A stretch of 55,174 nucleotides of DNA, taken from positions 198,594-253,767 of the forward strand of contig NW_003141308.1 of assembly GCF_000003605.2 (NCBI RefSeq), in the 5' to 3' direction. Below the pieces are notes generated by a model. The model was not told the origin of the DNA, did not search any database, and was given only the letters and a program-made list of their open reading frames with translations. Of the stretch, positions 34,985 through 47,549 are shown piece after piece; the stretch's first letter is position 1, and every line of letters starts with the position of its first letter. Source of the stretch: Saccoglossus kowalevskii (taxonomy: Eukaryota; Hemichordata; Enteropneusta; Harrimaniidae). The position numbers and the translations under genes were made by a program.

Positions 34985-37900
34985 TCATTGTGCGTAGCAT
35001 TTTCTGATTGAAACCACAACTTCTGTATCGCATGGGATACTATTATACGATTGAAAACGAATTATATGATTATATTGTACAAGTCATTTCGTTTCGTTTG
35101 TTTGAATACAATAAGTCCTGGTAGAACTCTCAAAATAACATTCGCCCAGTATTTTCCATGACGTCATCAACACGCCATAAAGTCAGTAAACGTTAACTGT
35201 CAATTTGAAACAAAATTTTAATTCAGAAATAGCTCATTAGGCAGTCACGTGCCGTACACAATATTCGATTGGAAATTTCCGCAACGTCCAAGAGGAAACA
35301 GGAACAGGGTTTCCTACTAGTGTTTGTGACTTATTGCTGTACTACTTGTTCCACTAACTCAAAGTTACGTAACGTGCGGTAAAATTAGGGCTCGGTCACA
35401 ATGTCTTCATCTCGGTGAACTTCCTCTTCAAATGGGTGGGGGGGGGGGGTAGGTGGAGGGGGGTCAAGATAAGCTTTTTTCGGGAGTTAATTATAGCATC
35501 GGATATTGCACTTACGCTTCAGTACTAGTATTCGATTTTCACACATTGCAAATTCATGAACATGAACATGAATATGTACATACAGGGTATTTGCTGGTCG
35601 GTTTATTGGCTGTTGTCACCTGTACGGACAATTGCTATCACGATGTACAACACTTCTCCAAGATGGCTGTGCTCGCAAACGTTTCGAGGGATTGTGTTGC
35701 ACATTGATGTATGTGGTTGTTTTAGAGAGTGAAATTTATGTACATCATCTGAGAGGCGTGTAATACAAATATTCGGCCCGGATATGGGCGCGATAAAATG
35801 CGCGTAGGTTCCGTTTGCGAGAGAGATGGGGTTAGAGCAAACAGCCACCTCAGGAGCTTTAAATAATAATAATAAAAATCAACTGTAATAACTATAATAA
35901 AAAAAAAAAACACTGCAATAAACTATACTATTACTACAATAAACGAAATTATATGACACTGGTTAATTACTAGTCTTGTTGAATGTTGTTTGAGTCAGGC
36001 ATAACATCAAAATATCTCGGATCCGAACCAGACCCGTCGAAAAGCACATATTCAGATGAGAATTGCAACACAATAAAACAGTTTCGAGTATGGCGATCTT
36101 ACTGTGTGTGCAATGTACGACACACCCACCCTTGTGATTCACTTCTTTTAAGGCAGGAAAGGGTCACTGAGTCCTCGTACGGCAACCTTTGACCTTCGGG
36201 CGAAGACCTGTCTTGAAGAAAACACTCATTGTTAGAAAAAATGTTAGGGGCTTATAAATCACTCGAGTATAACCTAACCATGAAGAGCGGAACAAAACAA
36301 GGACGACTGTCATGGTTGGTGAGTTTTGTTAGTACATGTTGTGTATGATCTTCTCTGGAAGCTGTTTGTACTGCGTGGTCGATCGCGTGATCGCCGTGAT
36401 GCTTACTGACGATGAAGACTGCGCCCTCTCTCGAGTTAATTTTGTTTAAACAGTCATTTAGGTTATTTTGATAATCACGGCAATGCAAAAACATACTTTG
36501 TAGGATTCTGTAAGTAAAATTGTTTGATAAAAAAACTGCTACTGAACAGTGATTTATATCGGTGTTTGACAACAAAAAGACCGTGCGGGCAGCATCTGGA
36601 ACGTCACAACATCTAGCGCTCGGACGGTCATGGGCAATACATTACGGAACCTATCATGTAAAACTCACATATTCGTACTCTGACAACTAAAATGCACGAT
36701 TATTCTGTATTTTACAGTATTCGCTGTCGAAACCTTCACGCTGATTGACTAGAATGTGGAGTCAGTATTTCGCAGTTGTACACAAGTAACGAAAATGGAA
36801 TCTTATGGAGATGTTGGTGAACTGTCATTTAGGCTTTTGTGTTTATCTTGTTAGTAAAGCAAATATTTACCTCAGTGGTCGATGGTCGGCCATTTTTCAG
36901 TTTTATTGAACTATGGAGGTAACTGACCTCGGCTACTAGTACTCAAGGTTTACCTCGTCCTTGGGTTAACCTTGAGTATATAATAATGGCCCATACTTCG
37001 GTTTTATGATTACACCCTCGGCAGAAATATATTATACTTATCGCTGTACTTATTGTGTCGTTTGTTAGTTCACTCCTAAAAGATAATCACTCACATATGG
37101 CCCAATGATAAAAAACAAAAACAAGTCCGAAACGGCATTTGACGTTGAGGGCGTTATCGCCATACGACATCTTCACTGACTGAATGAATACTGTAGCTGT
37201 AGTACAGCAATGGCTACACGCACCTAAGCACACGTAATGTTTCATTGTTTTTTTGACTGTCACATTTCCCCCCTGTGTTTTTATCGTGACTTTTTCTGTG
37301 TTTTTTACCATCCTTTTTGTTCCAGTGAATTTTTAATATGACGTTTTTATTCTCATCTGCCCCAAATTATAAAAAAACAACAACAACATAAATTCTACTT
37401 TATCAAGAATCCTCCATCTGATATTGCTCACTGGGTTAGATCACACCTTTATCAAATGTACAATCTTAGCGACGTGCAAAAATACTAGTACTCCTGCTTT
37501 GTCATGGCTGAAAATAATAAACTTGTCAGTTGGCTTATAGTCGATAAGAGGAAATTTTATTTTTGTGACGTCGATTGGTACACCCAAAAGCACTATATCA
37601 TGCGTGCAAGTTTACGTTACACCCCCAAACGGCATGCGCGCGCATGCGAAACACCGTATCTTCGACTTCCGGGAAACTCGTCTATACGACGCGTGTAAAT
37701 TCATTGTTTACATAAGCACTGAGCGACGACTGTAGCGCTTTAAGATGGTTGAGCAGGTGAGGATGTTGAAATTTGCCCGCTTGGAGTGCGTTGTATTTTT
37801 TAAAGCTAAAGCTATGTGAAACAGTACATTTGAACCCCCGTCTCACCTAAAAAACGCGGTGACAACTACGAGATCTCGCTGTGAACGAGAGAGCCACGAA

Positions 37901-40690
37901 ACTTGTCTCCGCCCCTCAAATAGTGTTCTATTCTTTCCGTCACGTGACCACTAACTGCAAATAGCTGTTATATGAACCATGTGAACGCTGACGGGAGAAA
38001 ATTAAACATTATTTGAGGGACAAAAATAAGTGTTTTTGGCGGCCATTTGTTTATATTCCATGTTTTACGCATCTATTTAGGCTTTGTTGGCAACAATTTG
38101 TTTAGTATTGAGACTTTCCAAGCTGTTTTTATATTTTATTACATTACATTGCATTATATTATATTATTTATAGCATTACATTGTTTATTCATGGCTCATT
38201 GCGTTAAGCCTAATCTTACAGCAAATTTACGTATCGGATTACTTTTATAATAAGAAACAAAGGACAGATTAAGTAGTTAAATAATAAGGACAATGGATCC
38301 AGTGATTGATAACTTCCCCCTGTCAGTATCCAGATTAATTGAGCAAATATAATTTTTGGATTTAACTCCAGATCTAGAGTGCACACACAACAGACAATGG
38401 GGGTACTAATGGATTCGTGCAGCATTTCGATAACATTCGAGTGGACCATAGACCCTCTTTTAGAGGGTCTATGAGTGGATGCAGTGTTTCATTAAAAATT
38501 CTGTTAGTGAGAGTAATTCGTGAAAATGTATATTGTCTATTTAATTATCCCTGTGTACACGACTGTTTTAAGGGGGGAGTATTATATAGGACCTCCCGGC
38601 ATCCAAAGGTGTTTAATGAAAGTGAACACCTTCTGACAACAGACCCGGAGCTACCAGAGCTATCCATTTTATAGGCTTATTCACGTCTTACATGCAGTAC
38701 CCACCGGGCGTTGATTTGTTTTCGCATTTTTTACAGTAGTTATCGCTTAGATGACGTCACATTTCCTAATACTGACGTCCCGTGTTTTCTGTGCCGAGTA
38801 GGCTCCGAGTCGATCATGTGCTATATGGGTCAACGAACTTGTTTACGGCGGTACTGTAAATGGGTTTTAATTTTTCTATTTTTGCTGATGAGTAAAATCG
38901 GCTAAATTAAATCTACATGAACATGTAAAATAACAATAAAACTCATTGTTTCCTTGATTAAAACACAGTGAATATGCTCAAAATATAAAAAATAATAGTG
39001 AAATTAAATAAATGATTTTACAGTATTGTACTTTGTGTTTTTTTATCCCCTAAATGTTAAAGCCAAAAATGGCGACCATTCTGAGTATTTGAAGTTTGTT
39101 TTTACACTATAAAACATATATACAGATAATAATATACAAATGAATTAGATATATAAACAAATGAGTAAATAAAATGAAATAAATATGGGTATAATTTGAA
39201 TTTTAAATAAAAATATATATTTTTAGATACTTATATAAATTGCTTATAGTAAGAATCGCGGAAATATTTCCCTAGAACTAGTTCAGTCCATGACCCGCAC
39301 TAGTGACGTCAAATTGCAAGTTGGTTTTCAACAGTAATTTTGAGTTTCCAAGTGTTTTTTATTTACATATTTAAATATTTATAAATAAACAGTCAACCAC
39401 CTGAAATGAATGTAGATGACAAATTTGAAACAAACTGATAACCGATAAAAACAAAAATCAGGCGCAATTGAAGATTATTTGTTCAGCTTCTCATTTTTTT
39501 CATTTAAATAAAATGGGAACACCAGAAACTATTTCGTCTGTATGCAAAATACTCATAATTTGCTTTTGTGTACTGGTTTCTATGGTGACATTTTTTCAGT
39601 CTTCATATTTCAAAATTTTCCTCGGTGACAGGGAATCAAAAAGTTATGTATTATTACTGATACAAGTCCTAATATTAAAAAAAAAAGACATTTAATTTAG
39701 GGAATTGCCAGCGTGATAATATGTTTCTAGTTCACAATTTGTAAGCTCTCTCCCACAATACATTACATACATGTGCAGTGCCATGCTCAGTAGTGTAAAA
39801 CTTGAATTTGGGTTCAACCACCCTTAAACCTTTTATGATAATGCTTTTGGTTTTGCGGCATTCGTATGATGATTAATTTGAGGGCATCCGGGTGGGATGG
39901 GGGCGAAACGTGGGATAGCATGTGTGTTATGAATCCCAGTATTTCATACTCTTTCCAAGAGCACGTGGTTGCAAATCCTAATTCTTCATCCGCTTTTATT
40001 ACAAAAATATTTTGTAAGTGTAAATTGTAATGATAGCTTAAGCATTTCATATACATCATTCTTCAGTGGATGGTAAAATACAGTAAACATTTTCACGTAT
40101 TAAAACGTTGTCTTACAGTTTTGCATTCCACCTTCAGTGAAATCATTTGAATATCAGTCTTATAAAAACATTGATACTAGTATTTCATTATATTTGTAAA
40201 CATTTTTTCTTTAATTTCCGAAATATTATTCTAAATTTAAGACAAGTAGTTGTTATAAACGACAGTTGTGACTATTTGGATCCAGGCTCGAGAGATAATA
40301 ATGGCTTGTAGGCGAGGGGAATATGTTAAGTTTTGATAATGTTTTGATTCCATTTATAACATGAAAAGTTTCTCAAGTTATAGTGTACGTCATCAAATGG
40401 TTAAAACGTGGCATCGGAGGAGAACCTTGGTCACAATTACATCAATTTCCGAGAACAACATATACAGTAAAATGTAGCATCATTAGAAAATAAAACAGGC
40501 GAAAGGCAATAAACTGGCAAACTTTTGACTCGGATAAGTTGTACTTATCTATGGGGAGAGCAATTGAACAATTTGTCAAACTGTCAACAGGTAAAAACAA
40601 ATTCCGAACGTACATTGACACCGAGGGCGTTATTATCATTTCATCCTCGGAAAGGAATAGGATGAAATACATTTGGACACAACTTTATGC
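34985..40690. other. no gene recognised
   Basis: Short ORFs only. It contains an imperfect stem at 36941-36977 (ACTCAAGGTT ... AACCTTGAGT), a perfect 12-bp stem at 38447-38473, a G-rich run at 35441, and near 37640-37745 a sequence (ACGCGTGTAAATTCATTGTTTA, ending GCGCTTTAAG) related to the MITE termini at 28.1 kb. I see no domain. Confidence 0.4.
38447..38473. repeat. perfect 12-bp stem with 3-nt loop
   Basis: CATAGACCCTCT, TTT, AGAGGGTCTATG. No flanking gene is assigned, so a role as terminator or processing signal is not shown. Confidence 0.85.
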
Positions 40691-40719
40691 AGTTAAAACA
40701 CATTCAGCACATAAATGTT

Positions 40720-41060
40720 GTTCATGACGTCATCATAAATGTTGACCATGACATAATCATAAATACTGATCATGACGTCATCATAAATGCTAATCATGAC
40801 ATCATAAATGATGATCATTACGTCATCATAAATGATGATCATTACGTCATCATAAATGTTGATCATGGCTTCATCATAAATGTTGATCATGCCATCATCA
40901 TAAATGCTGATCATGACGTCACCATAATGGTGATCATGACGTCACCATGAATGATTATCATGACATCGTCATAAATGCTGATCATGACATCATAAATACT
41001 GATCATGAACTGATTACGAAATTGTCGTAAGTGTTGTTTATGACGTCATTATATATGCTG
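40720..41060. repeat. 24-bp minisatellite carrying CRE octamers
   Basis: About 13 copies of a unit close to GATCATGACGTCATCATAAATGCT. TGACGTCA (full CREB/ATF consensus) is intact at 40725, 40773, 40914, 40937 and 41041; TTACGTCA occurs at 40818 and 40842. Because 24 is divisible by 3, both strands show ORFs with 8-residue repeats (VDHDVIIN-like), which I regard as by-products. Confidence 0.85.
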
Positions 41061-41801
41061 ATTATAATTATCAGATTTCCTGATCGCGTTCTTTGTCATT
41101 TTTGTATGTAAAGTTTATCCATGATGGATTATAGAAATTAAATGACAAGATGATTGTATATACATTTGCCACTTTGTGTTTGAGAGTCCAACCAATTTAC
41201 ACGCACAAAGTAAAACAATTACGAAATATTTGATTTAAACCCAACTTCAAAAAAAACTAATAAAATCATGACGCTATATACCTATTTAGTATGACCGTAG
41301 CCTATAACCACGGGGCTCAATGGTGTATGACCAACACACACGAGACGACGACCCGCCGTAGAACGCCATCTACGTCAAAGTCGTGAAGTACCTAATTGAT
41401 GTCACTGGATGAGAGGGAAAGCACCAAGCTGCTTTTCAAGTATGGCAATCAGTGCACGCAGTAAACGGAATTTGTGGACACTCGTCTTTTAAACAATACC
41501 CATGTCAATTACCGAAAGATAAATGTCGACATAATTCAACGCAGATCCTCGTTTGGAACTCGAAAGCTTTGAATGTATAACTTTGTATTTACCGAATGAA
41601 TGAAAACACGACCCTGTCAGTACCACCTGCCAGTCATGAAATCCGACCACATTGTAACCCTGTCAGGAAAGCGTTAACATTGGAAACAGATTGCTTAAAT
41701 GAGAAGGAAAAAACAAAACAAATATTGCAGTAAAGCATCACAAGCGTGCCTATGTATAAAAAGTCAAATCGGGTTGAAACAAAACAAGTCTAGGGTAAAC
41801 T

Positions 41802-42339
41802 TCAGAGCATGGCGCCCTCAAGCAATGCAGTAAACCTTTCGTTTACGGGTGTTTTTTCGATAAGCACTATAACGCATCTATGATTTCTTATGCACTGTAA
41901 AGAAAAGATTGTGACAAGTTTCTTACGTTTATTGCAAATTTTGTAAATAATTACCTGTAATTGTCCCGTAATTGTATTGATATTACAATTCGTCGTCCTC
42001 ATTCTACACTGTGGAAAGAAACCTCCACGACAGAGCATTGTCGTCCACAAACTGATACGATTACTACCAGTTCCCAAATTCACTGAATTTAAAACCAATA
42101 GTGTATTTATAAAAAAAAAGTGAGTTAAACAGTAAACGAATCACAGTAACATCGACACACACATCATAAACCCGTGAACCCGTTGCTAGCTTCTAACAAC
42201 TTTTCATGAAGTTACCCGTAAAAAAATACCTGACACCTTCAACACAAGTTAATCTCTCCAGCCATATAGGCATAGCTCGAAGGTACTCTATCGGCGCCAG
42301 CGTACCCCAGGGCGATGACAGCATACGAAAGAACCCCAT
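41802..42339 (-). CDS. candidate small gene, three exons, 107 aa, no known family
   Basis: Joining 42339-42237, 42082-41955 and 41894-41802 gives an unbroken 107-residue frame with consistent phases (1, then 0). ATG at 42337-42339 is in good context (A at -3, G at +4). Donors are TGAAG|GTGTCA and TACAG|GTAATT; acceptors AAATTCAG|TG and TTTACAG|TGCA; stop TGA at 41802-41804. The start MGFFRMLSSPWGTLAPIEYL is GC-richer than its surroundings. Later parts have several Cys (LCRGGFFPQCRMRTTNC) and end TALLEGAML. I recognise no domain. Introns are short (154 and 60 bp). Splice consistency could be chance: the exon model was assembled by eye. Confidence 0.25.
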
Positions 42340-44165
42340 ACTAAGTCCCGTATAACCACCGAGTCGGAGCGGTTTTGAAAAGCAAACACAAGATTTAGAA
42401 AGCGTTTTCAATTACCTATAGAAAGCAATAAAATTCCCACATCAATTCATGAGAGCCATCATTTTCTTAAAGACATCTTTTGTTATGTTTTCAGGTAGGA
42501 ATTAGTCTCTAGAGTATTCTTCATCTCTTTTTAAACGATATCTTACTAAATCTACTCCCAAAGTAGATGAAAGAAGCTTAGTAAACGTGGTATTAAATTT
42601 CATTTGTTCCACAATTGGTAGTCTATTATTGGTTAACTCTACTCTATGTCACTTATTATGTCTTGTATAAATTCAACATGGCAAATATTAACTTAGTTCT
42701 ACATTCTAATGGAAGCTTTTCACGGCTTAAACTCGAATCGTCAGTTTGCTTGCAGGGATCCCTCGCGATGTTGTGACATTTCGACCTCGCGTTCTTCCCA
42801 GGTGGTCTCCGACCGACTCACTTGGCTGTACAATGACAAGCAGTATCAAGCCCACGCACATGCATTTGTATACACAATTCGGGTCTCAACGAAATTTATG
42901 TTGAGATATTTACCAGAATAAATTAATGATTTTGGATTAAATAAAATTGTCGGAACTTTCAATTATACAAGTGATTTCGCGGCACGCCACACTGCGAGTG
43001 TATGTTTTGTATTTATTCCCCTGTGTTGTCCGCAGCGATCCTCTGATAACTTGTATGCCGCTGTGGCATCTGACAGTTTTGGGAGCAATATTCGGCGTAA
43101 TTTTCGTTTTCGACACTCCAATACTTTTTATAGAAAGTTTATTTTTTAAACTGAGCACATTGGGAGAAAATTGTTGTCTTTTGGCTATGGGGACAGTATG
43201 TTATTATAACGATTGTGTTCATGGCATTCCGCCCTGTATTCTTCTAAACATACCGCATTTCAAATGCAGTTATTCTTAAGCGCACCGTGTTCTGGATTAA
43301 CCTCTCACAGAAATAACATAATGCCGGTCAGAGTATGGATTTTACAGTATTTGTCGTGCTGAATTATTTATTGGTGCTTGAGAAATTCATTCGATGGTTG
43401 AAAGCAACAAATATATGCTAGGCTCTGCTCAATTTTTTTAATTTTGGTGTAAAATATCACTCACGCAGAGGAACTCACGTGAGAGCTGTCATTGACGCAT
43501 CTCAGACTGTTGACATTTTGAATGGCAATTACCACTCGTTTTTAATTTCCTTTCTCAAACTAAATAAAACACAGAAATGCAGAATAAAAACAGTATACTG
43601 ACATTTGAGATGACCAGAATACATGGAATTCACAAGAATCTTCAAAAACTACCCAAATTTGTGATGACTATTAATGAAAGATGATTAGAAATGCTGTAAA
43701 GGCCAATTGTCCGTAAAATATTGACCACTAGAAAGTGCCAAGAATAACGTTATTTTTTTGTATTAGGGCCACGTTTTATTTAACTGAGTACACAGACCGG
43801 CAACCGACAGCGTGTGTGATATATTCATAGCGGTATAGCCGAGAACAAGCCACGCCGTTTCAAGGGTTAGGTTATTATTTTAACGACGGATGGGGGCATT
43901 CATTCCCCCAGTTGCAGTCATTTAAGGCAAAAGAACGTACCGCACCCTGTTACGGTAAATGAGTAGGAACTTGTAGAAGCTTGTATATATCCAGAGAGAA
44001 TAACAGTGTTATAATAAATACGTCACTATTAGCCACTTTGCTCTACGTGTTTACAGGAAAAGCATGTATAAGTTAACACTTAGACGAAGTCAAATGAACC
44101 AGCAGTCAACGGAATTTTTTTTTATTTATTCATAGACCAACCCCCTGGCTAGAGGCGGAACTGTA

Positions 44166-44540
44166 TTACCTGTTGGTTGGGGATGAACTCGCTCGAATGT
44201 CTTTACGAATTGTAAATAGGCATTCCACGATGGGTTTATTAGGTTGGATAATTGTGACCCTAAGTAGGGTTATTTCATTGGGAGAGCTAAGTGTACCTTC
44301 GTCGGTGTTTAGATTCATTTGAACACATTCTTGGCAACTCTCAAGTGGTTGCTGGAATAAAAGCTGACCGGACTTTTTGTCGCCAACCAGATTTGGGTGC
44401 ACGTTAATGGACGGATGCTTATGTAAACTGTCGTGAAAACCGATACTTAGTACCGATGAAGACGTACGCCGTATAGAATGGATAATCACCGCAGGGCGGT
44501 GGCAAGCTGGCTCCGGTGCCGGTGCCGTAAGTCGGTCCAA
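44166..44540 (-). CDS. coding-like open frame ending at a good donor
   Basis: An open frame of about 124 codons with mixed composition and no low-complexity bias, bounded by a strong donor (CCAACAG|GTAATAC at about 44168). No ATG near its start (first codon TTG), so it would have to be an internal or truncated exon; I see no clear acceptor. No domain recognised. Confidence 0.15.
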   Translation of the reverse strand: MDRLTAPAPEPACHRPAVIIHSIRRTSSSVLSIGFHDSLHKHPSINVHPNLVGDKKSGQLLFQQPLESCQECVQMNLNTDEGTLSSPNEITLLRVTIIQPNKPIVECLFTIRKDIRASSSPTNR

Positions 44541-45125
44541 TTACCGTAGGTGAAATCCGGTTGGTGGTCTACATAGGGTTTCGGGGCCGCCTGGACACGT
44601 TTTTTTTGTAAGTTCTAGCGTAATTGTTTTAACCTTAACTGTCGTCTTTATATGTTATTGAATTTGGCTGGTTTATCCGTATTCCATGTACATTCCATGT
44701 ACTATATCGAATATTTTGTCCTAGAGCGCCGCCATACGTCAGGAGTGAGAAAGATGACATGTTCAGTTTAATTAATAAAACGCGTTCATTCGTGTCACGC
44801 GATTCAATTTGTCCTGTAAATACTCTATTGCATTGCAACTTGATCAGTGAATGTCTCACAATCACAGATTTGTTTCGCTATTTCCTAAATAAACAAATAG
44901 AAAAACGTTCTCTTGGTGTAAATATTGAATAAACCTAATGAGCCATGTCCTGTGTTCCGTTTTCGATGGTGTCATCTGGAGCCACATTTATGCGAATTAC
45001 TAGCAGTAATAGAGTTTTATTAAAAACGGCTATAAAAAGATCAAATCCAGTTGACAGCACATCCCGGGTCGCAACACGGAGATAGTGTTTTATTAAAACG
45101 ATTATAACATTATTTTGTTTTGTAG

Positions 45126-45203
45126 GCGTCCCACCGGTTCATAATGAACGACGTCCTCGACACCGATTTCCAACGGTACTCCGAAGTGTTGATGACGTAT
45201 TAA
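45126..45203 (+). CDS. possible terminal exon
   Basis: A pyrimidine-rich acceptor (TTATTTTGTTTTGTAG) is followed by a frame reading ASHRFIMNDVLDTDFQRYSE, then VLMTY and TAA. The tract is GC-rich relative to its surroundings. No upstream partner exon was found. Confidence 0.15.
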   Translation, partial: ASHRFIMNDVLDTDFQRYSEVLMTY

Positions 45204-47540
45204 TTATTCACAGTTGTGAACACAAATGATAATGTTTTTTTTTCTTAATTTTTAAAATCTTTTTAATTTAATTATGCAGCTGGTGTCTTGTCCGATGTAT
45301 ATTTGCTTACGTCAGCTGTCACACACCGACTTGTACCAAAAGTGCTTGATATTTCGCGTTATCATGTATACGGTACCTGTAATAAGAACTATTCCTAGAC
45401 AACATGTTCAAATTGACTACTTCTGTGATGGATAGTTACATCAATTGACATTTACAAATGTTAGTACATTTAAACAAATATACAAATACATATTTCTGTT
45501 AACCAAAATTTAGAAAAAAATCAGCGATAATGTAACTTAATCATGGACGGGCGATGTAGTACCGGTACCAGTATGCACAGTATATTTCGATCATGACACA
45601 TACCTCTGCAAGATTTAGGGGGATTTTTTTCGCGAAAGCTCCGCCATGGTGAACAATTTTACCTATTCATATCTACCAAGTACACACCCATTGAACTTCA
45701 ACGTTACACGTTGGTAACATCACGCATGGCTTATAAATTTTAACTGTTTTTATCGTAACTCATTTGCAATTTTAATGGTTTCAATGGATGAATATTATTA
45801 TTCTATGGTGTGACGTTAATTATACGGCATCGGAGAATCGCGGTAACATCTGGAACACAAGGCATAAATACAACACTTATTTATACGACTCTAAACAGTT
45901 TTTGTGAAAAAAAAAAAAAAAAAAAACTACTATCGAAAGCAAGGTCATTCATTGTGTTGCCTAACTCCATTTCTCAACATAATTGCCACGGTATTAACCC
46001 CCGTGTATATAATTCACTTTTTAATGACTCTGACACATCACCGGGGCATATGGGGTTGACATTTGACCTTACACTACGTGCCCTTGGATTCCATTGAGGC
46101 GAGCCTTGATTTTGAAACTACTAAATCATTCGCGCCACGTGAAGATTTTGCAAAAAACAGGATATCGATATAATTTTTGGATATTATACTGTGAACAAGT
46201 GACGGTATACTAACGGTGGTGTTAGCCGAGGGATTGACATTGATTGAACGATTTGAGCGCCGCATTTTTTAAAGCACAAGATGTCGCCATCTAAATACTC
46301 CAAAATTTGCTACTCTTTGTCACAGCGTACTATTCTAAGCTCTCGTTTGACTTGGAAATGACTTTGTAGTTTTGATTGATAGCCCCATTGCGAAAAATGT
46401 GTACTTCATTACCACGTGCAACATGGCACGAGTGAACGTAACGTGAAAATGAGTACATCGTCATCACACCAACATGTCAGTAGGAAACATAACGTAAAAT
46501 TTAAATTCCAATATAGGAGCTATCCTGGTTATATTTCAGATTTGTCGCCGTACACACGCTACAAGTCCATAAATTATAATAAATATTTGACTTTCATTTC
46601 ATAATTTGGTATAACGTACAGAACGGAGCATCCCCGGTATCAATGATGTGACTCAATGAACGGCAAAATCATTCCCTATTAGTGGGCTGGATGAACCTGT
46701 TGAGCGCCATTTACGGTAGCCCACCCCCCCTGCATAACAACAACAGAAAACCAAATCTCGATATTATTACAACCAAATGGAGTCAATTTACCGCGAAAAA
46801 TATTACCGGGATTCCGCTTTCTGACAACCCCCTTCAAATGCAAGTTCAGAAATATTTTATGTCTGTCGTGTATATTGTATATGTATTATTCATAATTTGT
46901 TTTATTACTAAGCAGCCTGAGTATATTGTCGAAAAAAAATCGATGTTTCATGATGTCACACTAATTGTGCACTGTATATGCAAAATCATACGATAATATA
47001 ACTACAAGGTGCCGGTTAATAGGATTGGTATGTGGAATTAATCCAGATGACCTCACTCTACATTGTGCAGACCCCGCCACCAGCCAGCCAGTGCAGTGCA
47101 GTGAAATGCGCATTGGTTTATTTGTTGTATGTGGAACAATTTATATTACGAATTAAAGTTTTCCAAAATGACTGTAAAGAAAAAGACATTTTGAAAAAAA
47201 CATGCATCATTTATACGAATCTGTCATATGTATTTACATACTGGAATTCACTTCAAGTGTAATATGCACAGAGCGTGACGTCACTCAACTCACTCTGAAA
47301 AACATGCTGTAGCGGTAATTGAGAGGGAAATGTCTTAAATGAAAAAATGGCGAGGAAATATACAGAATCTGAATTGAATATGGTCAATTTCACGCACGTG
47401 ATTTCGACCACATAGTCTTTTACAGTCCACCGTAGCTTACAGCATCAATTTAGTATCTTTTACTGGAAAAAATCTCATGATATTAATCGCAATAATCACA
47501 AACAATTCACTGCAGCCAGTCTCCTACAATTTACCCCGAC
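45204..47540. other. no gene recognised
   Basis: Short ORFs, a long A run at 45907-45926, one CRE octamer at 47276. Nothing with recognisable domains. Confidence 0.4.
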
Positions 47541-47549
47541 CACTGCACC

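Noticed and set aside
40687-40950. ORFs on both strands over the 24-bp array
   Set aside because: By-products of a stop-free repeat; both strands are equally open and no domain is present.
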